NCBI GenBank assembly: GCA_030146365.1 | Contig: JASLBU010000011.1 | Coordinates: forward strand, 1 to 44,503 | Direction: 5' to 3' | Source of the DNA: Candidatus Limnocylindria bacterium | GTDB taxonomy: Bacteria; Chloroflexota; Limnocylindria; QHBO01 | Length of the DNA: 44,503 nucleotides | Shown here: piece after piece, positions 23,910 through 32,171 of the stretch | How positions within the stretch are numbered: the first letter of the stretch is position 1 | Layout of the letters: every line of letters begins with the position of its first letter | Made by a program: the position numbers and the translations under genes | The notes under the pieces: model-generated | Told to the model about the DNA's origin: nothing | Database searches by the model: none | Seen by the model: only the letters and a program-made list of their open reading frames with translations

Positions 23910-24929
23910 GTGCAGGAGATGAGCGCGGCGGGCCGGCTTAGGCGCCGCGACCGCGCCGCGCGAGAGCTGGAAGAGGAACGCCTCAGTGCCGGTGCCACCA
24001 GATCCAGCGCAACCCGCGGCCGGGCGCGTGACGAGCCGCCGGACGAGTTCCGCACCGCGTTCGAGCGGGACCGCGACCGGATCATCCACTCCAAGGCATT
24101 CCGGCGCCTGAAGCACAAGACGCAGGTCTTCCTCAACCCCGAGGGCGACCACTTCGTCACTCGCCTGACGCACACGATGCAGGTCACCCAGGTCGCTCGC
24201 TCCCTGGCGGCGGCACTGTCGCTGAACGAGTCACTGGCCGAGGCGATCGCCCTGGGTCACGACGTGGGCCACTCGCCGTTCGGCCACACCGGCGAGGAGG
24301 CGCTGTCGCCATATTTCGCGCCGGACGAGTGGCATCACGCCGCACAGTCGGTGCGCATCTTCGAGGTGCTCGAGGACCAGAACCTGACCTGGGAGGTGCG
24401 CGATGGCATTCGCGCCCACTCCTGGAAGATCGACCCACCGCCGTCCACGCCGGAGGCGTACTGCGTGCGCTTCGCCGACCGCATCGCCTACCTGGCCCAC
24501 GACGCGCTCGATGCCCTGCGAGCCGGAGCGCTCCAGCCCGATGCGTTCCCGCCGGCCGTCCGGGAGCGCTTCGGCGACCCCGGCCGACCATGGATCAGCG
24601 AGATGATCGACGCGGTGATCGACGAGTCACTGCGGACGGGAGCGGTTCGCATGGCCGAGGCGACACTGGGCACGATGAACGAGCTGCGGGAATTCATGTT
24701 CGAGCACGTCTATCGATCGGCCGCGCAGCGGCGCCAGCAGGGCCGGGCGGTGGCGGTGATCCGTGACCTGATGGACTGGCACCTGGAGCACCCCGACGAG
24801 ATCCCGGACAGCTACCGGCAGCACGAGGCGCCTCTCGTGGTCCAAGCGGCCGACTACATCGCCGGAATGACCGATCGCTTCGCGCTCGCCACGCATGACC
24901 GCCTGTTCCGGCCGACGCTCAACCTGTGA
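23910..24929 (+). CDS. dgt: dGTPase-like HD-domain triphosphohydrolase
   Basis: A 339-residue protein. The HD core is clear: RLTHTMQV (His88), GHDVGHSPFGHTGEEAL (His117-Asp118) and RFADRIAYLAHDALDA (late Asp). Family enzymes split dGTP or other dNTPs to the nucleoside plus triphosphate and keep dNTP pools in check. A start at GTG 23910 or ATG 23919 is possible; AGGAG lies directly against the ATG, too close to be its ribosome-binding site. In many relatives the gene stands before dnaG, but here the next gene is convergent. Confidence 0.92.
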   Translation: MQEMSAAGRLRRRDRAARELEEERLSAGATRSSATRGRARDEPPDEFRTAFERDRDRIIHSKAFRRLKHKTQVFLNPEGDHFVTRLTHTMQVTQVARSLAAALSLNESLAEAIALGHDVGHSPFGHTGEEALSPYFAPDEWHHAAQSVRIFEVLEDQNLTWEVRDGIRAHSWKIDPPPSTPEAYCVRFADRIAYLAHDALDALRAGALQPDAFPPAVRERFGDPGRPWISEMIDAVIDESLRTGAVRMAEATLGTMNELREFMFEHVYRSAAQRRQQGRAVAVIRDLMDWHLEHPDEIPDSYRQHEAPLVVQAADYIAGMTDRFALATHDRLFRPTLNL

Positions 24930-24933
24930 GCGG

Positions 24934-25851
24934 TCAGCGGTAGATGCGCAGCGCGCCGGGACGGACCTCGAACGTCACCGGCGTGAAGCCGATGGTGATG
25001 CCGTCCGCGTGGGCGGGCAGCGCGCGCCGCATCCCCTCGACTCGAACCTCGCGGCCGGTGTAACCGATCACGCGCGGCTCCCGCCGCTGGCGCCGCCGCG
25101 CCACGGAGAGGAGGTGGCGAATCACCTCGAAGCGGCTCATGCCGCGAAAGACCGTGACGTTCAGCAGCCCGTCGGTCGGGTCCGCCTCCGCGGCCACCAC
25201 GAAGCCCATGCCGTGGTACGGGCCGTTGCTGACCGTAACCGCCGGCGTGCCGGTGCGGTAGGACCTGCCGTCGATCGTGATCCGCATCGGCGTCTTGCGC
25301 ATCCGCAGGCCGCGCACCACCGCACGCGCGGCGCGCCACCAGCCGCGCTTCTCCGCCAGCTCGACGGCCAGGAAGCCGATGGCGTCCACTCCCACACCCG
25401 CCGCCTCGAAGAACGGGCGGCCGGCGTCGCCCTCCCGCACGACCCAGCCGGCATCCACCCGGGCGGCGTTCCCCGCGGCGATCACGTCGAGCGCCTCGTC
25501 CAGGGTGACCGGGACGCCGAAGCCCCGCGCCATGTTGTTGAAGCTCCCCATGGCCAGGATCCCGAGCGTCGCATCCGGGTGGTCGAGGAGCGCGGCCGCC
25601 GCAAGCGAGACGGTCCCGTCGCCACCCGCCACGACGACGTCGTGTCCCGTGTCGGCCCCGTGGAGCGCCAGCTCCGTGAGGTCGTCGCCCTCCGCGAGCT
25701 CACGGTGGCTGACATCCATGCCGCGCCTCAGCAACGCCTCACGCAGCGCATCGGCCGTGAGAAGCGCCGGGTCGCTGGCCAGGCGAGGGCCGGAGCCGGG
25801 CTTTCCGCCGGCCACGGGGTTGACGAGGAGCAGCAGCGGTCGGCGGGTCAT
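24934..25851 (-). CDS. Diacylglycerol/sphingosine kinase-family lipid kinase
   Basis: A 305-residue protein with the DAGK catalytic domain: LLVNPVAGGK near the N-terminus, AGGDGTVSLAA (75-85) and GSFNNMARGFGVP as nucleotide- and substrate-binding loops, then the YegS/DgkB-like beta-rich domain. It likely phosphorylates a lipid with ATP at the inner membrane face. It is last in the minus-strand holB operon and overlaps the preceding stop by four bases. Confidence 0.9.
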   Translation of the reverse strand: MTRRPLLLLVNPVAGGKPGSGPRLASDPALLTADALREALLRRGMDVSHRELAEGDDLTELALHGADTGHDVVVAGGDGTVSLAAAALLDHPDATLGILAMGSFNNMARGFGVPVTLDEALDVIAAGNAARVDAGWVVREGDAGRPFFEAAGVGVDAIGFLAVELAEKRGWWRAARAVVRGLRMRKTPMRITIDGRSYRTGTPAVTVSNGPYHGMGFVVAAEADPTDGLLNVTVFRGMSRFEVIRHLLSVARRRQRREPRVIGYTGREVRVEGMRRALPAHADGITIGFTPVTFEVRPGALRIYR

Positions 25852-26192
25852 TCGGTTCCTCGCTGGTATGCCTGGAATGTGCCGTCACCGCAGCCCAGGA
25901 CGATCCGCTGGGGCAGCGGCTCGCCACTGGCGGTCGGTGCGCGGCCGGGCTCGACCCACACGGGCCACGATGCCAGACCGAACGAGAGCGGTCCGGCGGC
26001 CTGGAGCTCGTCGGCCACGCCCTCGAGGCGCGGCTCATCCGTCGGGTCTCCGGCGGGCGAGTAGGAGGCCGGCTCGTACGGCAGCGTGGTCGGACACTCG
26101 GCAGGCGCGCCCGCGCGCAGGATGCTGAGGACGCCGACGAGGACGAACACGCCGGCCGCCAGGCCGCCACAGCCGATGGCGCGCCAGTTCAT
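25848..26192 (-). CDS. Hypothetical membrane-anchored protein
   Basis: A 114-residue protein. Residues 5-27 form a single hydrophobic segment; the rest is extracytoplasmic, with two cysteines (in PAECPT and LGCGDGT) that could form a disulphide. I do not recognise the family. Both ends overlap neighbouring genes by four bases, so it is a fixed part of this operon. Confidence 0.7.
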   Translation of the reverse strand: MNWRAIGCGGLAAGVFVLVGVLSILRAGAPAECPTTLPYEPASYSPAGDPTDEPRLEGVADELQAAGPLSFGLASWPVWVEPGRAPTASGEPLPQRIVLGCGDGTFQAYQRGTE

Positions 26193-26479
26193 CCGCGCAT
26201 GATCCCGAAGCCCTCGTACTCGCCACTCGCTGGCGCGCGCGCCGACGTCACCGTCTCGACCCGGGCGCCGTCCGGCCCGGACCAGAGCCGTCGCTCCAGC
26301 TCGTCGAGCAGGTCTGCAGGGCCCTCGGCGAGAACCTCGACCGTGCGCTCGTCATCGGCGTTCATGACCCACCCGGTCAGGCCGAGGCCTCCGGCCTGCC
26401 GGCGCACCCACCAGCGGAAGCCGACGCCCTGCACCCGCCCCGTGATCCGGGCGGTCAGGCGCTCACCGTCCGCCGGCAT
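26189..26479 (-). CDS. acyP: Acylphosphatase
   Basis: A 96-residue protein with the acylphosphatase signature GRVQGVGFRWWVRRQA, including catalytic Arg22, and GWVMNADDERTVEV with catalytic Asn40. It hydrolyses acyl phosphates such as carbamoyl phosphate. The ATG lies 17 bp inside the 3' end of the DNA polymerase gene. The same frame is open further upstream but overlaps that gene. Confidence 0.93.
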   Translation of the reverse strand: MPADGERLTARITGRVQGVGFRWWVRRQAGGLGLTGWVMNADDERTVEVLAEGPADLLDELERRLWSGPDGARVETVTSARAPASGEYEGFGIMRG

Positions 26480-27578
26480 CTGCCGGCGGCAGCATCGGCC
26501 AGCCCAGCATGGCGGCCTCGAGGGCCAGTCGAGGAGCGCCGTTCTCGCGGATGCCGGCGTGGACCTCCTCCAGCCGGGCGATCGTGCGCACGAGCGGCTG
26601 GACCCCGATGCGCTTGCCCAGCACGGGAAGGTCCGGCTGAAGCTCGCCGCCCGGGGCAAGCTCCGGACGGCCGACGGCGGCCACCAGGAGGTCGCGGGCG
26701 CAGCCGATCCAGGCCTCGACGACCAGGAGCGCCGCCTCGCGCTGCACCGACGCCGGCGTACGCGGCTCGTCCTCGTCTGTCACGGGACGTGCGGCCGGCA
26801 CGAGCGCCACGGTGTCGTCCAGCAGGTCGCGGATGGCGGCGAAGCGGTCACTGCGACCCCGGGTCAGCTGGTCGAGCAGGCCACTCTGGACCCGACGGCG
26901 CCAATCGAGCAGGGCTCGCTCCCGTGCATATGACACGGCCGTGCCGCTGAGCCCGCCCGACAGGCTGGCCAGCGCTTCGGCCAGATCCTCCGGCAGCCGC
27001 TCCACGTCCATGAGGTGGGCCACGAGCTCGGCGCGAGCCACCGGGCCGATGCGCAGCGGCTGGGCGCGCGAACGGATGGTGGGGAGGACCTGCGCGGCCT
27101 CGTCAGCGACAAGGATGAAGGTGTGACGGTCGGTCGGCTCCTCCAGCGCCTTGAGAAGAGCGTTCTGGATGTGCTCGCTGGCGCGATCCGCGCGCTCGAT
27201 CAGCACCACCCGTCGGTCAGCCACGACGGGCGCACCCGAGGCCTCGGCCAGCCAGCGGCGCGCGGCCGCGACGATGGACTCACCGGTGTGCCGCATCTCC
27301 CGCCAGGCATCCGGCGAGCCGATGACCAGGTCCGGATGCGAGCGCGCGCGGGCGTCACGGCATCCGCGACAGCCGTTGCACGGCCGGTCCCCGAGGTCCG
27401 GCGCACTGCACATCGCGAGGGCCAGCAGGTCGTCGACGAACGCGTCCTTGCCGGCTCCCGGCGGACCGTGGACGAGGAGCGTGCGTCCCAGCCGCCCACG
27501 CGCGGCCGCCTGCCGGGCGATGCGACGGGCAACGGGCTGTCCGAGGCTGCGGAAGCCGTGCTCGGCCTGCATCGTCAT
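26463..27578 (-). CDS. holB: DNA polymerase III delta' subunit
   Basis: A 371-residue clamp-loader subunit. Walker-A-like GPPGAGKD, a four-Cys zinc module (AMCSAP ... PCNGCRGC) and the sensor region NALLKALEEP are present, followed by the C-terminal collar domain. Its normal neighbour thymidylate kinase is absent. The start is chosen at the ATG 27578, because a TATACT box on the minus strand (27588-27593) ends 10 nt before it, matching the spacing of other leaderless genes here; a GTG at 27581 and an ATG at 27572 are also in frame. Confidence 0.9.
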   Translation of the reverse strand: MTMQAEHGFRSLGQPVARRIARQAAARGRLGRTLLVHGPPGAGKDAFVDDLLALAMCSAPDLGDRPCNGCRGCRDARARSHPDLVIGSPDAWREMRHTGESIVAAARRWLAEASGAPVVADRRVVLIERADRASEHIQNALLKALEEPTDRHTFILVADEAAQVLPTIRSRAQPLRIGPVARAELVAHLMDVERLPEDLAEALASLSGGLSGTAVSYARERALLDWRRRVQSGLLDQLTRGRSDRFAAIRDLLDDTVALVPAARPVTDEDEPRTPASVQREAALLVVEAWIGCARDLLVAAVGRPELAPGGELQPDLPVLGKRIGVQPLVRTIARLEEVHAGIRENGAPRLALEAAMLGWPMLPPADAGGR

Positions 27579-27694
27579 CACCGCCCGAGTATAGGTTCGA
27601 CGCCCGTCCTCGGCCGGTTCCGGCCCTGGGACGCCGCCGCCGCCAGTGGCATACTTCGTGCACCGACCGGCTGGTACCCACAGGAGACGACGTT

Positions 27695-28444
27695 ATGCCG
27701 ACGAGCACGGCGCGCGCGAGCGACGACATCACCGACACCATCAAGACACTGATCGACCGCGTGGTGGACGCGCGGATCACCCAGGAGATGGCCCGGCGTG
27801 GCCAGGACGTCGCCGGCGTCATCGCCGAGCGAGGCGCGGAGGTCGCCGGCGTCGCGAACGAGGCATGGCGCGACTCCCGACCGCTGCGCCGTGATGCTGC
27901 CAAGCGGCTGTCCCGGACCACTGCTGACGCGACGAAGTGGTCGGACAAGACATGGCGGAAGCAGCTGCGCCCGGTTCTGAAGGACCTGTGGAAGCAGCGC
28001 ACGCTGGCTGCGAGCGCGGCGGGTGCCGCGGTTCCCGCGGGTCGCGAGCTGGCGGACGCGGCCGCCATCCGTCTGGGTCTCAAGCAGCGCGAGGAGCGTC
28101 ACTGGGGGGCGTTCTTCCTTGGCCTCGTGCTCGGGGCCATCGGCGGCGCCGCCGTCGCGCTGCTGACCACGCCGAAGCGCGGCGACGAGGTCCGGCGAGA
28201 GCTGACCACAAAGGCGGACGAGCTTGCCAGCAAGGCGCGCGACGAGTGGGTGCCACTGTTCCAGAGCGGTGAGTCGAACGGTCACGCTGCGGCCGGCACG
28301 GCGCCAGACGGGGGCGCGTCGCTCGAGGACGCCGCTGCGGAAGCGGGCGCGGCGAGCGGCGAGGTCGCCGAGCAGGCGGCCGACGACGCCGCGGAGCTGA
28401 TCAACGAGTCGTACGACAGCGTCGAGCGCGAGCCGACCACCTAG
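27695..28444 (+). CDS. YtxH-domain-like membrane protein
   Basis: A 249-residue protein. A long charged helical N-terminus precedes a Gly/Ala-rich membrane helix (about 138-157) that runs into ALLTTPKRGDEVR, the conserved YtxH pattern in which a helix is followed by P-x-x-G-x-x-x-R. A Glu/Ala-rich acidic tail closes the protein. YtxH proteins are linked to envelope stress but have no biochemical role assigned. AGGAGA lies 8 nt before the ATG, and a CATACT box at 27649-27654 gives a short leader. Confidence 0.75.
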   Translation: MPTSTARASDDITDTIKTLIDRVVDARITQEMARRGQDVAGVIAERGAEVAGVANEAWRDSRPLRRDAAKRLSRTTADATKWSDKTWRKQLRPVLKDLWKQRTLAASAAGAAVPAGRELADAAAIRLGLKQREERHWGAFFLGLVLGAIGGAAVALLTTPKRGDEVRRELTTKADELASKARDEWVPLFQSGESNGHAAAGTAPDGGASLEDAAAEAGAASGEVAEQAADDAAELINESYDSVEREPTT

Positions 28445-28469
28445 CCGCCGACGACGGACGCGACATGAA

Positions 28470-28495
28470 AGAGCCGGCCCCGGAGGGCCGGCTCT
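28470..28495. terminator. Bidirectional hairpin between convergent genes
   Basis: An 11-bp perfect stem, AGAGCCGGCCC / GGGCCGGCTCT, with a CGGA loop, stands between the YtxH-type gene and the NYN gene. No long T-run is present on either side. Confidence 0.8.
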
Positions 28496-28511
28496 GGTCG
28501 TACCGGGCAGG

Positions 28512-30014
28512 CTAGCTGGAGGAGCTGCCGCTCCGCGGCTTGCGGGCCGATCGGAACCGTCCCCAGATGCCCTGCGGCTCCGCGCCGGGCTCGCCGGAAC
28601 CGGACGCGTCCTCGGCGGAACGCGCGGCGTCCGACTCGCTCGAGCCGCTGGCCCGTGTGGATCGTCGGCGGACCGGCTTCTCGGACCCCCCGGCGTCGTC
28701 CTTCGACGCCGAGCGGGTCGAGCGGCGCGCCCTCGGCTTGTCGCCATCCGACGCAGGCGCCGATTCCTCGGGCGCCGCCGCCGCGGCCCCGTCGTCCTGC
28801 TTGGCGCGCGTCGAGCGGCGTCGCTTCGGCTTCTCGTCGTCGCCGGCTGGCTCGGCCTCAGTCGACCCGACGCCGCTGGAACCGTCGGCGCCTTCGTCGG
28901 TGGGCTGCTTCGCGCGAGAGGACCGGCGTCGCTTCGGCTTCTCCTCCTCGGGCGTCGCCTCTGGCACTGGCGTCTCCGTCGACTCATCGGGCACTCCGTC
29001 GGCGGACCCGACCAACGCGGCCAGCTCCTCCGGGCTGAGGCCCAGCTCTGCGAGGGTGTCCGCATCCGCCTCCTCGAAGGAGTACTCGCGTTCGGCGTCA
29101 GGCACGTCGGCGACGTCAAGCCCGTCGACCTGGCTCAGGTCGTCCAGCTCCTCCCAGCCGATCTCCTCGCCGGCGGCGACGGCGAGTCCGCCCTCGTCGT
29201 CGCGCCGGGTGCGACCACGGCCGCGACCACCTCGGCGACGACGGCGGCGCCGCGTCTCCTCGCTCGCCTCTGCCGCTGCGTCACCCAGGGCCGCAGGCAC
29301 GGGAACGGCCTCGGCGGCATCGTCCTCGGTGGTCGTGGCGGCACGGCGGGGCGCGGCGGTGCGCGTCGTGCGACGCCCGGACGCGACCGGGCTCGCGGCT
29401 GCCGGTCCTCCACGGATGGCCGCGAGAGCGGCGGCGGCCACCGACGGGGACGCCTCGCGGAAGCCGAACTCGGGATTGACTTCCTTGGCCGGCATCTCGG
29501 GCGCGCTCATGCTGTCGCGCAACGCTCGCCCTTCCTTCCGGCTGATGGAGGCGACCTTCATGATGTCCATGAACTCATCGGCGACCGCGACGAGGTCCGA
29601 CGAGGTGTTCGGCTTGAAGCTGATGACCTCGCAGCGGACACCCTTGTCCTGCAACGCCCTGATGGCGGGGGCGAAGTCGCCATCCCCCGAGACGATGACG
29701 GCGATGTCCATGCGGTCGGCAAGCCGGAACAGATCGACGACCAGCTCGATGTCGAGATTGGCCTTCATGCGCCCGTCGCCGAACTTCCGGATGTCCTTGA
29801 CCACCGGCTTGTAGCCGTTCTTGCCGAGGAAGTCGATGAACTTGCGCTGGTTCTCGTTCTCTGGGTCGAGCCCGGTATATGCGTAGGCACGAATGAGATC
29901 GCGCCCCTTGGTGGCGTGCTTGAGGAGGGCAACGTAGTCGACGTCGACGTCCTGGCCTCGAGCCGCGTAGTACATGTTGGCGACGTCAACGAACATCGCC
30001 ACGTTCTTGCTCAC
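28512..30014 (-). CDS. NYN-domain (LabA/DUF88-type) RNase-like protein with repeat-bearing disordered tail
   Basis: A 500-residue protein with three parts. Residues 1-155 form a NYN/PIN-like domain: AMFVDVANM (Asp10), NLDIELVVD (Asp88, Asp94) and VIVSGDGDFAPAI (Asp111, Asp113) supply the acidic metal site of this nuclease family. Residues 190-345 are low-complexity and include RRRRRRRGGRGRGRTRR (255-271) and an acidic stretch. Residues 359-457 carry four copies of a KPxxRRS(S/T)R repeat, separated by acidic Ser/Ala spacers. The basic repeats resemble RNA-binding tails, so RNA cleavage or binding is likely. The start is a GTG. Confidence 0.88.
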   Translation of the reverse strand: MSKNVAMFVDVANMYYAARGQDVDVDYVALLKHATKGRDLIRAYAYTGLDPENENQRKFIDFLGKNGYKPVVKDIRKFGDGRMKANLDIELVVDLFRLADRMDIAVIVSGDGDFAPAIRALQDKGVRCEVISFKPNTSSDLVAVADEFMDIMKVASISRKEGRALRDSMSAPEMPAKEVNPEFGFREASPSVAAAALAAIRGGPAAASPVASGRRTTRTAAPRRAATTTEDDAAEAVPVPAALGDAAAEASEETRRRRRRRGGRGRGRTRRDDEGGLAVAAGEEIGWEELDDLSQVDGLDVADVPDAEREYSFEEADADTLAELGLSPEELAALVGSADGVPDESTETPVPEATPEEEKPKRRRSSRAKQPTDEGADGSSGVGSTEAEPAGDDEKPKRRRSTRAKQDDGAAAAAPEESAPASDGDKPRARRSTRSASKDDAGGSEKPVRRRSTRASGSSESDAARSAEDASGSGEPGAEPQGIWGRFRSARKPRSGSSSS

Positions 30015-30066
30015 GGTTGAGCTCTTCTCCTGTGGTAGGTGATATGGCCGGCGCGGGTGGTCGGTG

Positions 30067-30528
30067 TCAGCCGATGCCTGGACCGAGGGGTCGGATCAGC
30101 ATTCGTCCGCGGCTCGCGAACCGGTGTCGCTTCCAGAGCGACGGTTCAGCGGACGCCAGCGGTTCGGAGACCTCCACGCGCGTGCAGCCCTTGTTTCGTG
30201 CCGAGGTGGCGAGGTGCTCGACGATCCCGTCGGAGGCACGACGCCTGTCGGCGGCGTCCAGGGCCGGCGGCTGCGCGATCCCCAGCTCGTCGATGACACC
30301 GACGAAGGGACCGGATCGCACCGAGGGCCTGATGGACAGGACCCCGACGCCAACTACCTTTCGCTGGACCTCGGCGACGACGACCGTCGCGGAGGGGACG
30401 AAGAGAAGGTTGCGCAGGAAGTCGGTTGCGTCCTCTCGCTCGGCCCGATCGTCGCTGCCTTCGACCACCAGGAGGCGGACGGCGGCGTCGAGATCGGTAT
30501 GTCGGGCGTTGCGGACGTGTACCTCCAC
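30067..30528 (-). CDS. GNAT-family acetyltransferase
   Basis: A 153-residue protein. The pattern VRNARHTDLDAAVRLL is the usual GNAT start, VVVAEVQRKVVGVGVLSIRP the central beta-strands, VGVIDELGIAQPPALDAADR (77-96) the acetyl-CoA loop region in degenerate form, and SLWKRHRFASRGRM the end. Substrate unknown. The GTG at 30528 is preceded by GAGAGG. The frame is open further upstream but not protein-like. It lies 52 bp upstream of the NYN gene. Confidence 0.8.
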   Translation of the reverse strand: MEVHVRNARHTDLDAAVRLLVVEGSDDRAEREDATDFLRNLLFVPSATVVVAEVQRKVVGVGVLSIRPSVRSGPFVGVIDELGIAQPPALDAADRRRASDGIVEHLATSARNKGCTRVEVSEPLASAEPSLWKRHRFASRGRMLIRPLGPGIG

Positions 30529-30757
30529 GAAGGCCTCTCGGGTACGGTTCGCAGCAGCATGCCGCGGGACGACCCGGTCGAGGATACCACGGACCCCGAT
30601 CCCGAGGCCGAGGTGTGCATTCTCAGCGAGCGCAGGGGCGCTCCGGCGGTATTGCGCCGATCGCGCAGGCGCGTCTATGATGCCGCGCACCTTAGCTTGC
30701 CGGGTCCGCGCGTGCGCGAGTGCCCCGAGCACACCATTGGAGGAGAGAAGAAACCGG
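30529..30757. other. Intergenic region with the liv promoter
   Basis: This stretch separates the GNAT gene from livJ. Besides the promoter described separately and a ribosome-binding site (GGAGGAGAG) before livJ, I see no gene. Confidence 0.5.
30652..30681 (+). promoter_or_regulatory. Promoter of the livJHMGF operon
   Basis: TTGCGC (30652-30657), an 18-bp spacer and TATGAT (30676-30681) make a good sigma-70-type promoter. The predicted transcript start is about 70 nt before the livJ ATG. No operator is obvious. Confidence 0.6.
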
Positions 30758-32077
30758 ATGCAGAAGTACATGCGATGGAGCGCGGTCCTCGTCGTGCTGA
30801 TGCTCGTGCTCGCAGCCTGCCAGGGCAGTGGCGGCGGCGACGATGCGAGCCAGGAGCCCGCCGAGAGCACCGCCGCTTCCAGCGAGGAACCGGCCGAGAG
30901 CGCCGGTGCCAGCGGCGGCGGCGCAGCGGCCGGCGACTGTGAGTCGGACGAGTTCGGCTGCTACGAGATCGCCGAAGGCGAGCCCCTCGAGATCGGCACC
31001 GCCCTGGTCATCACCGGCGCGAACGAGTCGCTCGGCCTCGACAGCCAATACGGCGCCGAGGTCGCCCGCTCGCTCCGGCCCGAGGTCGCTGGCCACGAGG
31101 TCGAGTTCAACCACCAGGACGACGGCTGCTCCGCTGAGGGCGGCACGGCCGCCGCAACGGCGCTCGTGTCCGAGGCCGTCGCCGCGGTCATCGGCACGAG
31201 CTGCTCCAGCGCCGGAGCGCCGGCGTCGGAGATCACCAGCGCCGAGGGCATCCTCATGGTGTCCCCGTCGAACACGGCCCCATCCCTGACGGCCGAGGAC
31301 ACCCGCCAGGAGTTCTACGCGCGCACGGCGCATAACGACGAGATCCAGGGCGCCGCCATGGCGCAGTACGCCTGCGAGGTTCTCGGCGTCGGCACGGCTG
31401 CCACCATCGACGACGGCTCGCCATACGCCGATCAGCTGGCGAACGTCTTCGCCCGCTCGTTCGAGGAGCAGTGCGACGGCACGATCACGGCCGAGGAAGC
31501 GATCACCGTCGGTGACACCGACTTCTCGGGCGCGCTGGGGAACATCGCGGCGGATTCACCGGAGCTGCTCTACTTCCCGGTCTTCGTGGCCGAGGGGGCG
31601 CTCCTCACCCAGCAGGCGAAGGAGACCTCGGGCCTCGAGGACACCGTCCTCGCCGGCGCCGACGGCTACTTCTCCCCCGACTGGCTCGAGGCGGCTGGCG
31701 ACGCGGCCCTGGGGCACATCCTGTCGGGCCCGGACCTCGAGTTCTCGGGTGACTTCTACGCCGACGAGTTCCTGCCGGCGTACACGGAGGTCAGTGGCGA
31801 GGACGCGCCCATCAGCGTGTTCCACGCGCACGCCTTCGACGCCTACAACATGATCGCGGATGCGATGGAGGCCGTGGCGTTCACCGAGGACGGCACGACG
31901 TTCATCCCGCGCACGGCGCTCCGAGATGCGTTCTTCGCCACGAGTGGCTACGAGGGCATCACGGGCACCCTGACCTGCGACGAGTTCGGCGACTGCGCGG
32001 ACGCGCGAATCAGCGTCAGCGAGGTCGTCGAGGGCGACGACGGTCTGGAGTTCAGCCGGATCTGGCCGGACGAGTAA
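30758..32077 (+). CDS. livJ: Branched-chain amino-acid-type ABC transporter, substrate-binding lipoprotein
   Basis: A 439-residue lipoprotein: lipobox LAAC (Cys21), a 40-residue Ser/Glu/Gly linker, then a type-I periplasmic-binding fold with VITGANESLGLDSQYGAEVA and VAAVIGTSCSSAGAPASEI, typical of LivJ/AmiC-like receptors. Four conserved-looking cysteines occur in the binding domain. The ligand may be a branched-chain amino acid, an amide or urea. The ATG has GGAGGAGAG upstream. A strong hairpin follows the gene. Confidence 0.9.
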   Translation: MQKYMRWSAVLVVLMLVLAACQGSGGGDDASQEPAESTAASSEEPAESAGASGGGAAAGDCESDEFGCYEIAEGEPLEIGTALVITGANESLGLDSQYGAEVARSLRPEVAGHEVEFNHQDDGCSAEGGTAAATALVSEAVAAVIGTSCSSAGAPASEITSAEGILMVSPSNTAPSLTAEDTRQEFYARTAHNDEIQGAAMAQYACEVLGVGTAATIDDGSPYADQLANVFARSFEEQCDGTITAEEAITVGDTDFSGALGNIAADSPELLYFPVFVAEGALLTQQAKETSGLEDTVLAGADGYFSPDWLEAAGDAALGHILSGPDLEFSGDFYADEFLPAYTEVSGEDAPISVFHAHAFDAYNMIADAMEAVAFTEDGTTFIPRTALRDAFFATSGYEGITGTLTCDEFGDCADARISVSEVVEGDDGLEFSRIWPDE

Positions 32078-32105
32078 CGGGAACCCCAGTTCCCACCCCA
32101 TGAGG

Positions 32106-32136
32106 TGCGGGTGAGCCGGACGCCGGCTCACCCGCA
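32106..32136 (+). promoter_or_regulatory. Intercistronic hairpin between livJ and livH
   Basis: A perfect 14-bp stem (TGCGGGTGAGCCGG / CCGGCTCACCCGCA) has a 3-nt loop and no T-run. It occupies the same place as the hairpin after phnD, which suggests the same purpose of boosting binding-protein message over permease message. Confidence 0.7.
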
Positions 32137-32171
32137 TCGCTATCCCGACCCGAGGCACGGAGCCCGCCCAC

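Noticed and set aside
27578..29119. A 513-codon minus-strand frame across the YtxH gene and the NYN tail
   Set aside because: Shadow of the low-complexity NYN tail and of the YtxH gene; no motif.
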